Below, piece by piece: positions 10,361 to 18,812 of a stretch of 64,000 nt of DNA. A program made the position numbers and the translations under genes. Positions within the stretch are counted from its first letter, which is position 1; each line of letters begins with the position of its first letter. This stretch comes from Fervidibacillus halotolerans. GTDB taxonomy: Bacteria; Bacillota; Bacilli; Bacillales; Caldibacillaceae. The stretch lies in NCBI RefSeq assembly GCF_026547205.1, contig NZ_CP106877.1, positions 2,382,771 to 2,446,770 of the forward strand. The letters are read 5' to 3'. The notes under the pieces were generated by a model. The model searched no databases. It was not told where the DNA came from and was given only the letters and a program-made list of their open reading frames with translations.

Positions 10361-10513
10361 CCCTCACTTAAACCTGTTCTTCGGACTGATTGGTATAAAT
10401 TTCATTTCATGAAACTTCTATTTTAAATCAATCAACTAATGAAAAATCTATCATTTTCGACAAATTTTTGGTAAATTTGAAGTATAGTAGAACGGAGGTG
10501 ATAAAAGACGAAC

Positions 10514-12364
10514 ATGAAGAAAATTTTCCTCGCCCTTTTCACTTCGATGGTCGTTATGCCTTTTTTCGCAAATAATATTTATGCGGAAAGTGATATCGAG
10601 GGGCATTATTTCGAAGAGGAAATGCGGCTACTCATTGAAATGAACATATTGAAAGGTTATGGAGATGGCACATACAAACCGGATGAACCAATTACTCGTG
10701 CACAGTTTACTGCCCTGGTTGTTCGGTTGCTCGAATTACCCGAAACTGATGAGTTTCCTAGCTTTACGGACATCAAGAAGGATGATTGGTTCCGTGTTGA
10801 AGTGGCAACTGCGGAAAAGTACGGTCTTGTCAAGGGCTATGAAAATGGTCAATTTCATCCCGATTATAAAATAAGCCGTCAACAGATGGCCGTTATTATG
10901 GATCGGGTAATTCAGTACAAAGAAGCTTCACCCGGAAATATCGAACTTACCTTTGCCGATGAAAAAGAAATTGCTGATTGGGCAAAATCAGCAGTCCAAA
11001 CAGTTGTCAATTTCGGTTTAATGAATGGAAAACTAATTAACGATGAGCTCTTTTTCGCACCGAACGACCCTGCCACTCGCGGAGAAGTAGCAGCTGTCCT
11101 TACTCGCTTTTTACGTGCAATAGGTGAAGTGGATGACTCACCGAAAAGAGTGGTGAATGTAACCCAATACCCGTATGATTTCCAAACGGTTTTGTCCATG
11201 CAAGCGGACAATAACCCGAAAGTGGACGGGACAGGACTATTTACAGCAACGGAGGAACTCGTCGCATATTACTTAAATCCGGAAAATTTTTCTGAAGATG
11301 ATCCGGAGTTTTTCCAATTTTTAAAACTTTCTTATACGGACGGGTTCGATGGGGACATGATTAATGCGGATATTTTACCCCAATCGGAAGGAAATCCGTT
11401 GAAAGGGACGGCGGAATATTTCCTCGAAGCAGCTGAGCGTTTCCAAGTAAACCCGATTTACTTAATCGTCCATGCATTGCATGAAACAGGAAAAGGAACA
11501 TCCGATTTAGCGAAAGGCGTTCCTGTAAATGACGAAGGTGAGATCGTCGAAGAAGAGGAAGCAACACACATCGTATATAATATGTATGGATACGGTGCGG
11601 TCGATAGCGATCCTTTACAAGGTGGAGCGAAGTACGCCTTCGAACAAAAATGGTTTAGCCCGCGGGAAGCGATCATCGGGGGAGCAGAAATAATTGCCAA
11701 TAGCTACATTACGAAATACGGGCAAGATACGTTGTATAAAATGCGTTGGAATCCGGAAAATCCAACTGTGCATCAATATGCGACCCATGTCGAGTGGGCA
11801 ACTAGTCAAGCACGGGAGTTGTATGAACTGTTTTCTACATACGACTTAGTCGATAAAGCTATACTATATTTCGATGTTCCTAAATATATCAATCAACCGG
11901 CATCGTCGCCACTCCCAGCTCCTGAAGACCGATATGCTGTATTTGAAGTCCCCGACGGGTTGATCGGTGAAACGAAAGTGAATTTGAAATTCCGTACGTA
12001 TCCGTGGGGAACTGTGATGGAGACGTTGAAAAAGGGAACGACCGTTTCTATTCTCGGGGAAAATGGTGGTTGGTATAAAGTTTCCGTAGATGGAAAAGTT
12101 GGTTGGGTGTCCGGGGACAGGGAATATTTTAACATCAAAAATGCATTACAAATTCAATTGGATAGCGGTTATTTAAACGTACGAAAGGATCCGACTACGA
12201 ATGCGACAATCGTAGGGAGATTGAAAAATAACGATATCGTCTACGGTGTCATCGATGAAAACGGCAAATTTGTGATGGATGGTACGAAAAAATGGTATAA
12301 AATTCATTACAAAATTAATGAAAAATGGGATTATGCTTGGATATATGGGGAATTTGTAAAATAA
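10514..12364 (+). CDS. SLH-anchored endo-beta-N-acetylglucosaminidase (autolysin)
   Basis: A 616-residue exported peptidoglycan hydrolase. The signal peptide spans residues 1-24, with probable cleavage after NIYA. Three SLH domains follow (about 26-75, 84-135, 146-203): YKPDEPITRAQFTALVVRLL, FHPDYKISRQQMAVIM and PATRGEVAAVLTRFL. A glucosaminidase domain (about 230-450) has the conserved ALHETGKGTS with probable catalytic Glu324 and YNMYGYGAVDSDP. The C-terminus has two bacterial SH3 segments (about 470-535 and 540-616). SLH domains sit N-terminally, the reverse of the neighbouring protease. ATG follows ACGGAGGTGATAAAAGACGAAC. It is the first gene of a plus-strand run into tagA and is separated from it by a hairpin. 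Confidence 0.93.
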   Translation: MKKIFLALFTSMVVMPFFANNIYAESDIEGHYFEEEMRLLIEMNILKGYGDGTYKPDEPITRAQFTALVVRLLELPETDEFPSFTDIKKDDWFRVEVATAEKYGLVKGYENGQFHPDYKISRQQMAVIMDRVIQYKEASPGNIELTFADEKEIADWAKSAVQTVVNFGLMNGKLINDELFFAPNDPATRGEVAAVLTRFLRAIGEVDDSPKRVVNVTQYPYDFQTVLSMQADNNPKVDGTGLFTATEELVAYYLNPENFSEDDPEFFQFLKLSYTDGFDGDMINADILPQSEGNPLKGTAEYFLEAAERFQVNPIYLIVHALHETGKGTSDLAKGVPVNDEGEIVEEEEATHIVYNMYGYGAVDSDPLQGGAKYAFEQKWFSPREAIIGGAEIIANSYITKYGQDTLYKMRWNPENPTVHQYATHVEWATSQARELYELFSTYDLVDKAILYFDVPKYINQPASSPLPAPEDRYAVFEVPDGLIGETKVNLKFRTYPWGTVMETLKKGTTVSILGENGGWYKVSVDGKVGWVSGDREYFNIKNALQIQLDSGYLNVRKDPTTNATIVGRLKNNDIVYGVIDENGKFVMDGTKKWYKIHYKINEKWDYAWIYGEFVK

Positions 12365-12386
12365 AGGGGGACTGTCCCCCTTTTTT
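12363..12386 (+). terminator. GGGGGACTGTCCCCC hairpin with T-run
   Basis: GGGGG and CCCCC arms with an ACTGT loop, followed by TTTTTT, overlap the stop codon of the glucosaminidase gene. It is a compact rho-independent terminator or attenuator and one copy of the dispersed GGGACTG palindrome family in this window. Confidence 0.8.
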
Positions 12387-12405
12387 AAAGGAGTTTGATA
12401 CATAC

Positions 12406-13143
12406 ATGAAATGCGTAAATATAATGGGCATTCCCTTCTTTTATACCGATCAGTCCTCCTTTATCCAATTGTTAGATGAGCGAATTCAACAAAAAAAGAG
12501 GACCTTTGTTGTCACAGCCAATCCTGAAATCGTCATGAAGGCGAAGGAAGATGCGGATTTTAAAAACACCATTTTACAGGCCACGTATATTACCGCTGAT
12601 GGAATTGGCATTGTGAAAGCAGCAAAATTATTGAAAGATCCGCTCCCTGGTCGGGTAACCGGTTTTGATACGATGATGGGACTTTTACAAGTTGCCAACG
12701 AAAAACGATATAAAATCTTTTTGTTAGGAGCAAAACAAGAAACGTTGGATAAGGTTGTAGAAAAAATTAAAACGAATTATCCCGGTATCCAAATTGTTGG
12801 TGCCCGTAACGGATATTTTGATTGGAAACAAAACGATATCATCGACCAAGTGATCGACGCGAAGCCGGATATTACATTCGTGGCATTAGGTGTGCCAAAA
12901 CAAGAACAATGGATCGCGGAAAATATCCACCGGGTGGAAAGCGGTGTAATGATGGGCGTTGGCGGTAGTTTCGATGCGATTGCCGGTACGGTAAAACGAG
13001 CACCGGAGATTTGGCAAAAATTGAATTTGGAATGGTTATATCGTTTGATTCAACAGCCGAGCCGGTGGAGACGGATGTTAGCATTACCCCGTTTCGCCTT
13101 GGAAGTTATCGTTGAGAAAATGAAAGGATCCCGCCATGAATAA
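12406..13143 (+). CDS. tagA: WecG/TagA/CpsF glycosyltransferase (N-acetylmannosaminyltransferase)
   Basis: A GT26-family enzyme of 245 residues that adds ManNAc to undecaprenyl-PP-GlcNAc, the second step of linkage-unit synthesis after TagO. Conserved blocks are VTANPEIVMKAKED, YITADGIGIVKAAKLL, DRVTGFD-like GRVTGFDTMMGLL and FVALGVPKQEQWIAEN. I chose ATG at 12406 because AAAGGAG lies 11 bases upstream. A longer frame opens at 12325 but would read through the preceding stop region and hairpin. The last 8 bases overlap the flippase gene. Its link to csaB suggests it may also act in the pyruvylated secondary wall polymer. Confidence 0.92.
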   Translation: MKCVNIMGIPFFYTDQSSFIQLLDERIQQKKRTFVVTANPEIVMKAKEDADFKNTILQATYITADGIGIVKAAKLLKDPLPGRVTGFDTMMGLLQVANEKRYKIFLLGAKQETLDKVVEKIKTNYPGIQIVGARNGYFDWKQNDIIDQVIDAKPDITFVALGVPKQEQWIAENIHRVESGVMMGVGGSFDAIAGTVKRAPEIWQKLNLEWLYRLIQQPSRWRRMLALPRFALEVIVEKMKGSRHE

Positions 13144-14716
13144 ATCCACGTTTTTAAAAGGAACGATTATTTTAACCATCGCTACATTAACATCGAAAGT
13201 GCTCGGTTCGATTTTCCGTATTCCTCTTCAAAATATCGCCGGGGATGAAGTACTCGGCATTTTCAGTTTAGTGTATCCTGTATATATGGTCGCACTCATT
13301 TTATCCGTCGCAGGAATTCCTACCGCCATTTCTAAACTTATTTCGGAAGCCCGAGTAAAAAATGCAGAACATATTTATCCCATTTATCGAACGGCAGGAA
13401 TCCTTGCTCTTCTTTTTGGTGTAACGAGTTTTACACTCATTTTTCTTTTCTCAAATTCAATTGCAGATGCTTTAGGGGGACAGGATACGCGACTTTCCCT
13501 TCTGATCGTCGCATCCACCTTGCTCGTTGCCCCGTATATGGCTGTGTACAGAGGATATTTCCAAGGCTTTGAAGATATGCGACCAACAGGGATTTCCCAA
13601 GTCATTGAACAGTTCATTCGGGTTTGTCTAATTTTAATCTTTGCTTACCTTTTAGTGGAGATGGGTCAGGAAAGTTCGATTGTAGCAGGGGGCGTGATGG
13701 TCGGTTCCATATTCGGTGCATTAGCCTCCCTTTTCTATTTGAAAGTCAAATATTGGCGTTCACCTGTAAAGGCGAAAAAAAACGAATACTCCTTTTCCAT
13801 TTTTAAACGTTGGAGTAAGATTATTTTATCCGTTTCTTTTCCCATTGCCATTGGGTCTTTAACGATGGCGTTATTAAATTTCGTCGATTCTTTTACGATT
13901 CCATACGGTTTAAAACAGGCAGGTGTCACCTCCGGGGAGATTCATTCCTTGTATGGAATTTACAGTCGCGGTGTCACACTCGTCCAAATTGCAACGGTGT
14001 TTTCCTCTTCAATGGTTTTATCATTGATTCCACTGATTACAAAGCAAATGGCCGAAAATAATTTGGATGGGACGAAAAGAGCGATTGAAAAAACCCATTT
14101 CGTTGCCCATTTGATTTCGTGGCCTGCAGCGATAGGATTGTTCGCGTTAAGCGTACCGCTCAATCTCGGGTTATTTACCGATCTACAAGGAACTACGATG
14201 CTGTCTATTATTCATTTCAGTTCTGTCTTTACGTCTTTGACTTTGTTAGGAACGGGCATTTTACAAGGAATCAATCGGGCAAATGTTGCGGCGATTGTGA
14301 TTTTAATCGGTGTTGGGTTGAAAACCGTATTGAATATTTTGTTCGTCCAATGGTTCGGTTTAAATGGTGCAGCCTTATCGACTTTATTCGTCTATCTTTT
14401 CTTGTATATCATAAACACTGTACTTATTTACAAATACATTCCTTTTACTGTCTTGAATAAACAAGTGATTAAAATGGTCTTTGCCTCCGTTGTAATGGGC
14501 GTATTCATTGGCGGTCCGACATTGCTTTTTTCGATCGAAAACTGGTCGAGAATTGAAGCACTTGGATATGCGTTATTGGCCATCGGGTTCGGTGCCTCGA
14601 TTTATTTCCTTCAATTGTTTTTCTATCGAGTACTGAATCGGACAGATGTATCCGAACTTCCGATCGCAAATCGATTGTTCAATCGACTGCAAAGGGGAAA
14701 AGGGAGAAAACCGTAA
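13136..14716 (+). CDS. MurJ/SpoVB-type polysaccharide or lipid-linked oligosaccharide flippase
   Basis: A 526-residue polytopic protein of the MOP/MVF superfamily with about 14 predicted membrane segments. The start (FLKGTIILTIATLTSKVLGS, then FRIPLQNIAGDEVLGIFSL) is typical of the YtgP/SpoVB group of Bacillus. It overlaps tagA by 8 bases (ATGAATAA junction), so it is in the same operon. The context, tagA - flippase - DUF5693 - csaB, suggests export of a lipid-linked wall polymer precursor rather than general lipid II, but the sequence alone cannot exclude a MurJ role. Confidence 0.88.
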   Translation: MNKSTFLKGTIILTIATLTSKVLGSIFRIPLQNIAGDEVLGIFSLVYPVYMVALILSVAGIPTAISKLISEARVKNAEHIYPIYRTAGILALLFGVTSFTLIFLFSNSIADALGGQDTRLSLLIVASTLLVAPYMAVYRGYFQGFEDMRPTGISQVIEQFIRVCLILIFAYLLVEMGQESSIVAGGVMVGSIFGALASLFYLKVKYWRSPVKAKKNEYSFSIFKRWSKIILSVSFPIAIGSLTMALLNFVDSFTIPYGLKQAGVTSGEIHSLYGIYSRGVTLVQIATVFSSSMVLSLIPLITKQMAENNLDGTKRAIEKTHFVAHLISWPAAIGLFALSVPLNLGLFTDLQGTTMLSIIHFSSVFTSLTLLGTGILQGINRANVAAIVILIGVGLKTVLNILFVQWFGLNGAALSTLFVYLFLYIINTVLIYKYIPFTVLNKQVIKMVFASVVMGVFIGGPTLLFSIENWSRIEALGYALLAIGFGASIYFLQLFFYRVLNRTDVSELPIANRLFNRLQRGKGRKP

Positions 14717-14857
14717 ATTAAAAAGAGACCATCCAAAAATTCCATTTCAAAGTATAATTAGGTTGAACGACTCATTCGTTTGTCATGTATTTGTCATTTA
14801 ACGGATGCGTAACCATTTAAACATACATAAAAAATGCAAAAGAAAGGGAGAAATACG

Positions 14858-16753
14858 GTGAAGAAAAAAACGTTAATGTGGATGACCATCTTAGTATTCT
14901 TAGCCATTTCCTTTGGAGGCTTGATCAACCGTTGGAAAGCGGAAGCGAATAATTCCGTCTTTGAAATGGTTGTTCCCTTTGAAGAACTATTTGAATTAAC
15001 CGATGAAACGACGCTAACTTTAGACGGAATCCTGCCTACTTTAAAGGATGCCGGTTTGACGACGGTAAGTTTTAATCCTGTGACATTGTCGGAATTAGAA
15101 AAACAGAAGGTTATACAAATTTTTGATGAAGTGGAATTGAAAGAAGCCCTTTTATTTACCGATTACCGAACGAACCTCCCGTTAATGGAAAAAGGATTGT
15201 ACGTAACGATTCCTGAATCACCCGTTCATCAATCAATGATTGAACATACCTTCAATCCAGAGACGGTAACGATCGGAGATATACCTTTCTATTTTTTACC
15301 GAAAAATGATGATCTCGTACCGTTAACATTAATTCTCGGGTATAACGAGGAAGCGATTGAAAAAGTAAAATCCTACGGTCTTCACATTATTTTACGTGGG
15401 AAAAATGAAAATCCGACTAATAATGGGCAAATGTTAGAAAAAATGCTCGAATTAAAAGATGATAAAACGAACGGTATATTGTTTTCAGGCATGGAAGCTC
15501 TCGGATATCCTATAACAGAAGAAATGGTCTCTTACGGCATCCAGTTACAAGAAGCAGGATATCATTTGTACTCGATTGAATTTAACAACTTAAAAGGGTT
15601 GCTGACGATGGCGAGAACAACCGGTTACGATACCGTTCGATTGCATAGTTTAGATTTAGCCGGGAGTAAAACGATCGAGGAATTGATTGATCAGGCGGTT
15701 CGAGCAATAAAGGAGCGAAATATCCGATCGATCTTTTTCCATGTTGATACGAATGATCCAGAAAAAGGGCTAGCGGGTGCCATCGAGTTTCTTCAAGGGG
15801 TTCGAGACCAAGCACCAGAAAACTTAACGCTCGGAATTCCTGCACCCTTTGAAAAGATTCCTGTGACCAGTTGGAATGTCCTTTTCGTTTTTGCTGCGGG
15901 AATATTGTTTACGTACTTAGCGTCCAGTCTCGTTCGTATTCCGTACGTTCCCCTTGTCGCAGTAGCCGGAATGTCCTTATTGGCATTCATGTTCTTCCTA
16001 CTCGATCGACTTTTATTTATTCAATTATTTGCCTTAGCGATTGCAATCATAACTCCTACTTTTGCGGTCGTTTCTGTCTTAGAAGAGGAGAAATGGAATC
16101 AACTGAATTTAACAGGAAAATATCTTCAAGCCTTGGGAATTAGTGTAATAGGCATTATCATCATCGTCGGGTTGTTAAACGGAAACGGATTCGTCTCAGG
16201 TTTTGAACTGTTCCGTGGAGTGAAACTAGTGTATATCGGTCCAATCGCCCTTGTAGCACTCCATGTCTTTTGGAACGATTTTGTCCAGCTTTGGAAAAAA
16301 CATGGAATTCAAATTTTACAATTAGAAGTTCGATTTTGGCATTTGCTGTTAATCGCATTAATTGTCGGTGGAGGAACATATTATCTGCTCCGTTCTGGAA
16401 ATAGTGGGACGGTTAGCGAATGGGAATTACTTTTCCGAAATACGCTAGAAGATATGCTGTACGTAAGACCGCGAACGAAGGAGTTTTTAATCGGGTTCCC
16501 ATTGTTTGTTTTTGCTTTACACATTTTTAAACGGAACATCCTGTGGGGAAAAATCCTCATAATCTTTGGAACGATTGGGTTTTTATCCATCGTCAATACT
16601 TTTACCCATTTGCATATTCCTTTATGGGTTTCAATGTTACGTACATTGTATAGTGCGTTAATCGGCTTTGGAATCGGACTTTTGCTTATTTTCTTTTACG
16701 AAATCGTGACTAAATGGGTGAAAAGGTCTTTCCATAAAGCGAACGTTTCATAA
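14858..16753 (+). CDS. DUF5693 polytopic membrane protein
   Basis: A protein of about 631 residues with an N-terminal signal-anchor (WMTILVFLAISFGGLINRW). An extracytoplasmic region of about 300 residues resembles a TIM-barrel-like fold (VRLHSLDLAG, IRSIFFHVDTNDPEKG). Eight or so membrane helices fill the C-terminal half. This matches DUF5693 proteins, which I know as neighbours of csaB in Firmicutes that carry SLH proteins. The likely start is GTG at 14858 with AAAGGGAG seven bases upstream; an in-frame ATG at 14834 lacks a good site. A role in modifying or exporting the SLH-binding polymer is inference from context. Confidence 0.82.
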   Translation: MKKKTLMWMTILVFLAISFGGLINRWKAEANNSVFEMVVPFEELFELTDETTLTLDGILPTLKDAGLTTVSFNPVTLSELEKQKVIQIFDEVELKEALLFTDYRTNLPLMEKGLYVTIPESPVHQSMIEHTFNPETVTIGDIPFYFLPKNDDLVPLTLILGYNEEAIEKVKSYGLHIILRGKNENPTNNGQMLEKMLELKDDKTNGILFSGMEALGYPITEEMVSYGIQLQEAGYHLYSIEFNNLKGLLTMARTTGYDTVRLHSLDLAGSKTIEELIDQAVRAIKERNIRSIFFHVDTNDPEKGLAGAIEFLQGVRDQAPENLTLGIPAPFEKIPVTSWNVLFVFAAGILFTYLASSLVRIPYVPLVAVAGMSLLAFMFFLLDRLLFIQLFALAIAIITPTFAVVSVLEEEKWNQLNLTGKYLQALGISVIGIIIIVGLLNGNGFVSGFELFRGVKLVYIGPIALVALHVFWNDFVQLWKKHGIQILQLEVRFWHLLLIALIVGGGTYYLLRSGNSGTVSEWELLFRNTLEDMLYVRPRTKEFLIGFPLFVFALHIFKRNILWGKILIIFGTIGFLSIVNTFTHLHIPLWVSMLRTLYSALIGFGIGLLLIFFYEIVTKWVKRSFHKANVS

Positions 16754-16792
16754 TATAATGGCTGTGTTTTTCCCTTTTATCTTGTTTTTACG

Positions 16793-16832
16793 AGGGTTGG
16801 CTCAAAGCTCAAATGGGCCTGCCCTTTTTTGT
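16793..16832 (+). terminator. Terminator after the DUF5693 gene
   Basis: AGGG-TT-GGC pairs with GCC-TG-CCCT around a 15-base loop and is followed by TTTTTT. It lies 40 bases after the stop and should separate this operon from csaB. Confidence 0.7.
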
Positions 16833-17742
16833 TGCTAATCATTATAAAAAAGGGAGTCGATTTCTTCGTAAAGATGGATGATCAATTTATCATTGGTGAT
16901 GTTAGCACCTTTTTCCTCTCATATTGCTAAAGAGGTTCCATCGGTCGGACCCGGATTCTGTTCTTCCTTTATGAACCGTGAAAAGTTGTTATAGGGGCCA
17001 ATTTTTAATAGGATTCAATTGACTTTCGGATTTTCTACTGTAACGATTCGTCCAATACGGATTCTATTTTCCATTATTTGAAGCTGCATTGAAAAGTATG
17101 GTCCCTAGTCGGTTATGTGAGCTGCATTGTTTTTCTTTTATCTTCGTTTTTTTAAAAAAATATGCCGACTTTTTCGATTCTATCGGGAAATCCAATTGCT
17201 GTTCATCTTTTACCAAAATCATGATAAAATGAATGAAGTGACCCTTTCGCCCTTGATTACGATAATAAGTATCATTTTGTTTGATGATCTGAGTCTACCA
17301 CTAGCGCGTCCCTTTGCCAAAGTAGAATTATCCGAATATTTATATAAGCGGACTACTTTGTATATCTATTTTTGTGATAGTATACACGAGTAATGGTTTT
17401 TATTCCTTTTCAGGTAACTATATTTGGACTTAAATCGGCCGTACAATCGGTTTATACAAAATGGAAAGGGATGAGAAGTCTGAACCCTTTCTGGAAGTTT
17501 TCAAAGTTGGGCAGACCTATTTTCATAGGGGATGTTTCCATGCCTTTGAAAAAATGGAAAAGTAACTACTAGGTTTTATAAATTTGTTGATAATAGAATT
17601 AACATTCATTTGATAAAGGCATTTGCAAATGAATCAACCATTCGTTTACGATAGAGATACGTAGTTTTAAAAAATATTAGGTATGTAGTCCTTAAAAAAG
17701 TTTTTAGATTCACAGATTCAGAATGATAGGATGTGTACTTAC
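16833..17742. other. Long intergenic region, nothing recognised
   Basis: About 900 bases without a supportable gene. An 88-codon frame (17127-17393) has low-complexity Phe/Leu/Ile composition and no ribosome-binding site, and I do not accept it. The stretch probably contains the csaB promoter near 17600-17720. The rest looks like decayed DNA. Confidence 0.5.
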
Positions 17743-18792
17743 ATGCACTTTGTAATATCAGGATATTATGGATTTAACAACGTTGGAGATGAAGCCATTT
17801 TATTTTCCATTATATCGACGTTACGAAAAAGGGACCCTCACATCGAGCTTACGGTCCTTTCCAACGATCCGGAAGCGACGAAAAAAGCATATAATGTTAA
17901 TGCTGTTAATCGTTGGAAACTGAAGGAGATTCGTCGAGCGATTCGGCAATCTGACGGTTTAATTAGTGGTGGGGGGAGTTTGTTGCAAGATAAGACCGGT
18001 TTTCGTTCGATTCCGTATTATACAGGAATCATGCGTATTGCCATGTTTTATAAAAAACCGGTATATATTTATGCCCAAGGGATTGGACCGATTTCAAGGA
18101 AGTTTAACAAATGGCTCGTCCGTACGACTCTTCAACGTACGACAAAAATTACGGTGCGGGATGAACCTTCACATCAATTATTAAAAGATCTTGGTGTTAA
18201 TCGGGATATAACAGTCGTTCCTGATCCGGTATTAGGATTGGATGCAGAAGATTTTACCTGTAGCTGGTTGGAGAACAATCCGATCTCGACTCCCTTTGTC
18301 ACGGTAGCCATTCGCGATTGGCCATCCAAATTCGACTTTAAAAGGGAAATTGCTGCTTGTTTGGACCGGTTAGTGAAAAGGGGATATTCGATTGTTTTTG
18401 TACCGATGCATCAAAATGTGGATGAGAGTGCTTCTCGAGATGTGGCCCAATTCATGGAGGAAAAGAGTACGATCGCACCGGGAAATCTTACCATTGAGGA
18501 AAAAATCGCTTTGATTGGTGCTTCGGATTTATTGATTGGGGCAAGGTTGCATTCGTTAATTTTTGCGGCGATTACCTATACTCCGTTTCTTGCCTTATCC
18601 TATGACCCAAAAATCGACGCTTTTGCTTCGAGTGCGGAACAACCGGTCATCGGGCACGTGGAACAGGGGGACTGGAACCGGGATTCATTATTGAAAGCTT
18701 CCATTCATGCGTTAACTAATAAAGCATTTATCGAAGATCAGTTGAAAAATAAGGTGAAAAAATGGAGGGGACTGTCCCTCACTACGTGGTGA
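17743..18792 (+). CDS. csaB: Polysaccharide pyruvyl transferase CsaB
   Basis: Transfers a pyruvyl ketal from phosphoenolpyruvate to the secondary cell-wall polymer that SLH domains recognise. The N-terminus HFVISGYYGFNNVGDEAIL, the SGGGSLLQDKTGFRS motif, AQGIGPISRKFN and the C-terminal GARLHSLIFAAITYTPFL are all CsaB hallmarks. The protein has 349 residues from ATG at 17743; an alternative ATG at 17731 adds four residues. Two SLH proteins upstream depend on this activity. The last nine residues and the stop lie inside the GGGGACTG palindrome at 18767-18810, so the native C-terminus may have been replaced by that element. Confidence 0.94.
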   Translation: MHFVISGYYGFNNVGDEAILFSIISTLRKRDPHIELTVLSNDPEATKKAYNVNAVNRWKLKEIRRAIRQSDGLISGGGSLLQDKTGFRSIPYYTGIMRIAMFYKKPVYIYAQGIGPISRKFNKWLVRTTLQRTTKITVRDEPSHQLLKDLGVNRDITVVPDPVLGLDAEDFTCSWLENNPISTPFVTVAIRDWPSKFDFKREIAACLDRLVKRGYSIVFVPMHQNVDESASRDVAQFMEEKSTIAPGNLTIEEKIALIGASDLLIGARLHSLIFAAITYTPFLALSYDPKIDAFASSAEQPVIGHVEQGDWNRDSLLKASIHALTNKAFIEDQLKNKVKKWRGLSLTTW

Positions 18793-18812
18793 GGGACTGA
18801 CCCCCTTTTTAT
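18767..18812. terminator. Compound palindrome serving csaB and the LTA synthase gene
   Basis: GGGG-ACT-GTCCCTCAC and GTGAGGGAC-TGA-CCCC form a nested stem around a short central loop, followed by TTTTT. It spans the csaB stop codon and reaches the LTA-synthase stop at 18809, so two converging genes share it. It looks like two copies of the GGGACTG element placed head to head. Confidence 0.85.

Noticed and set aside
17127-17393. 88-codon frame rich in Phe and Leu
   Set aside because: Low complexity, no ribosome site, no recognised motif.
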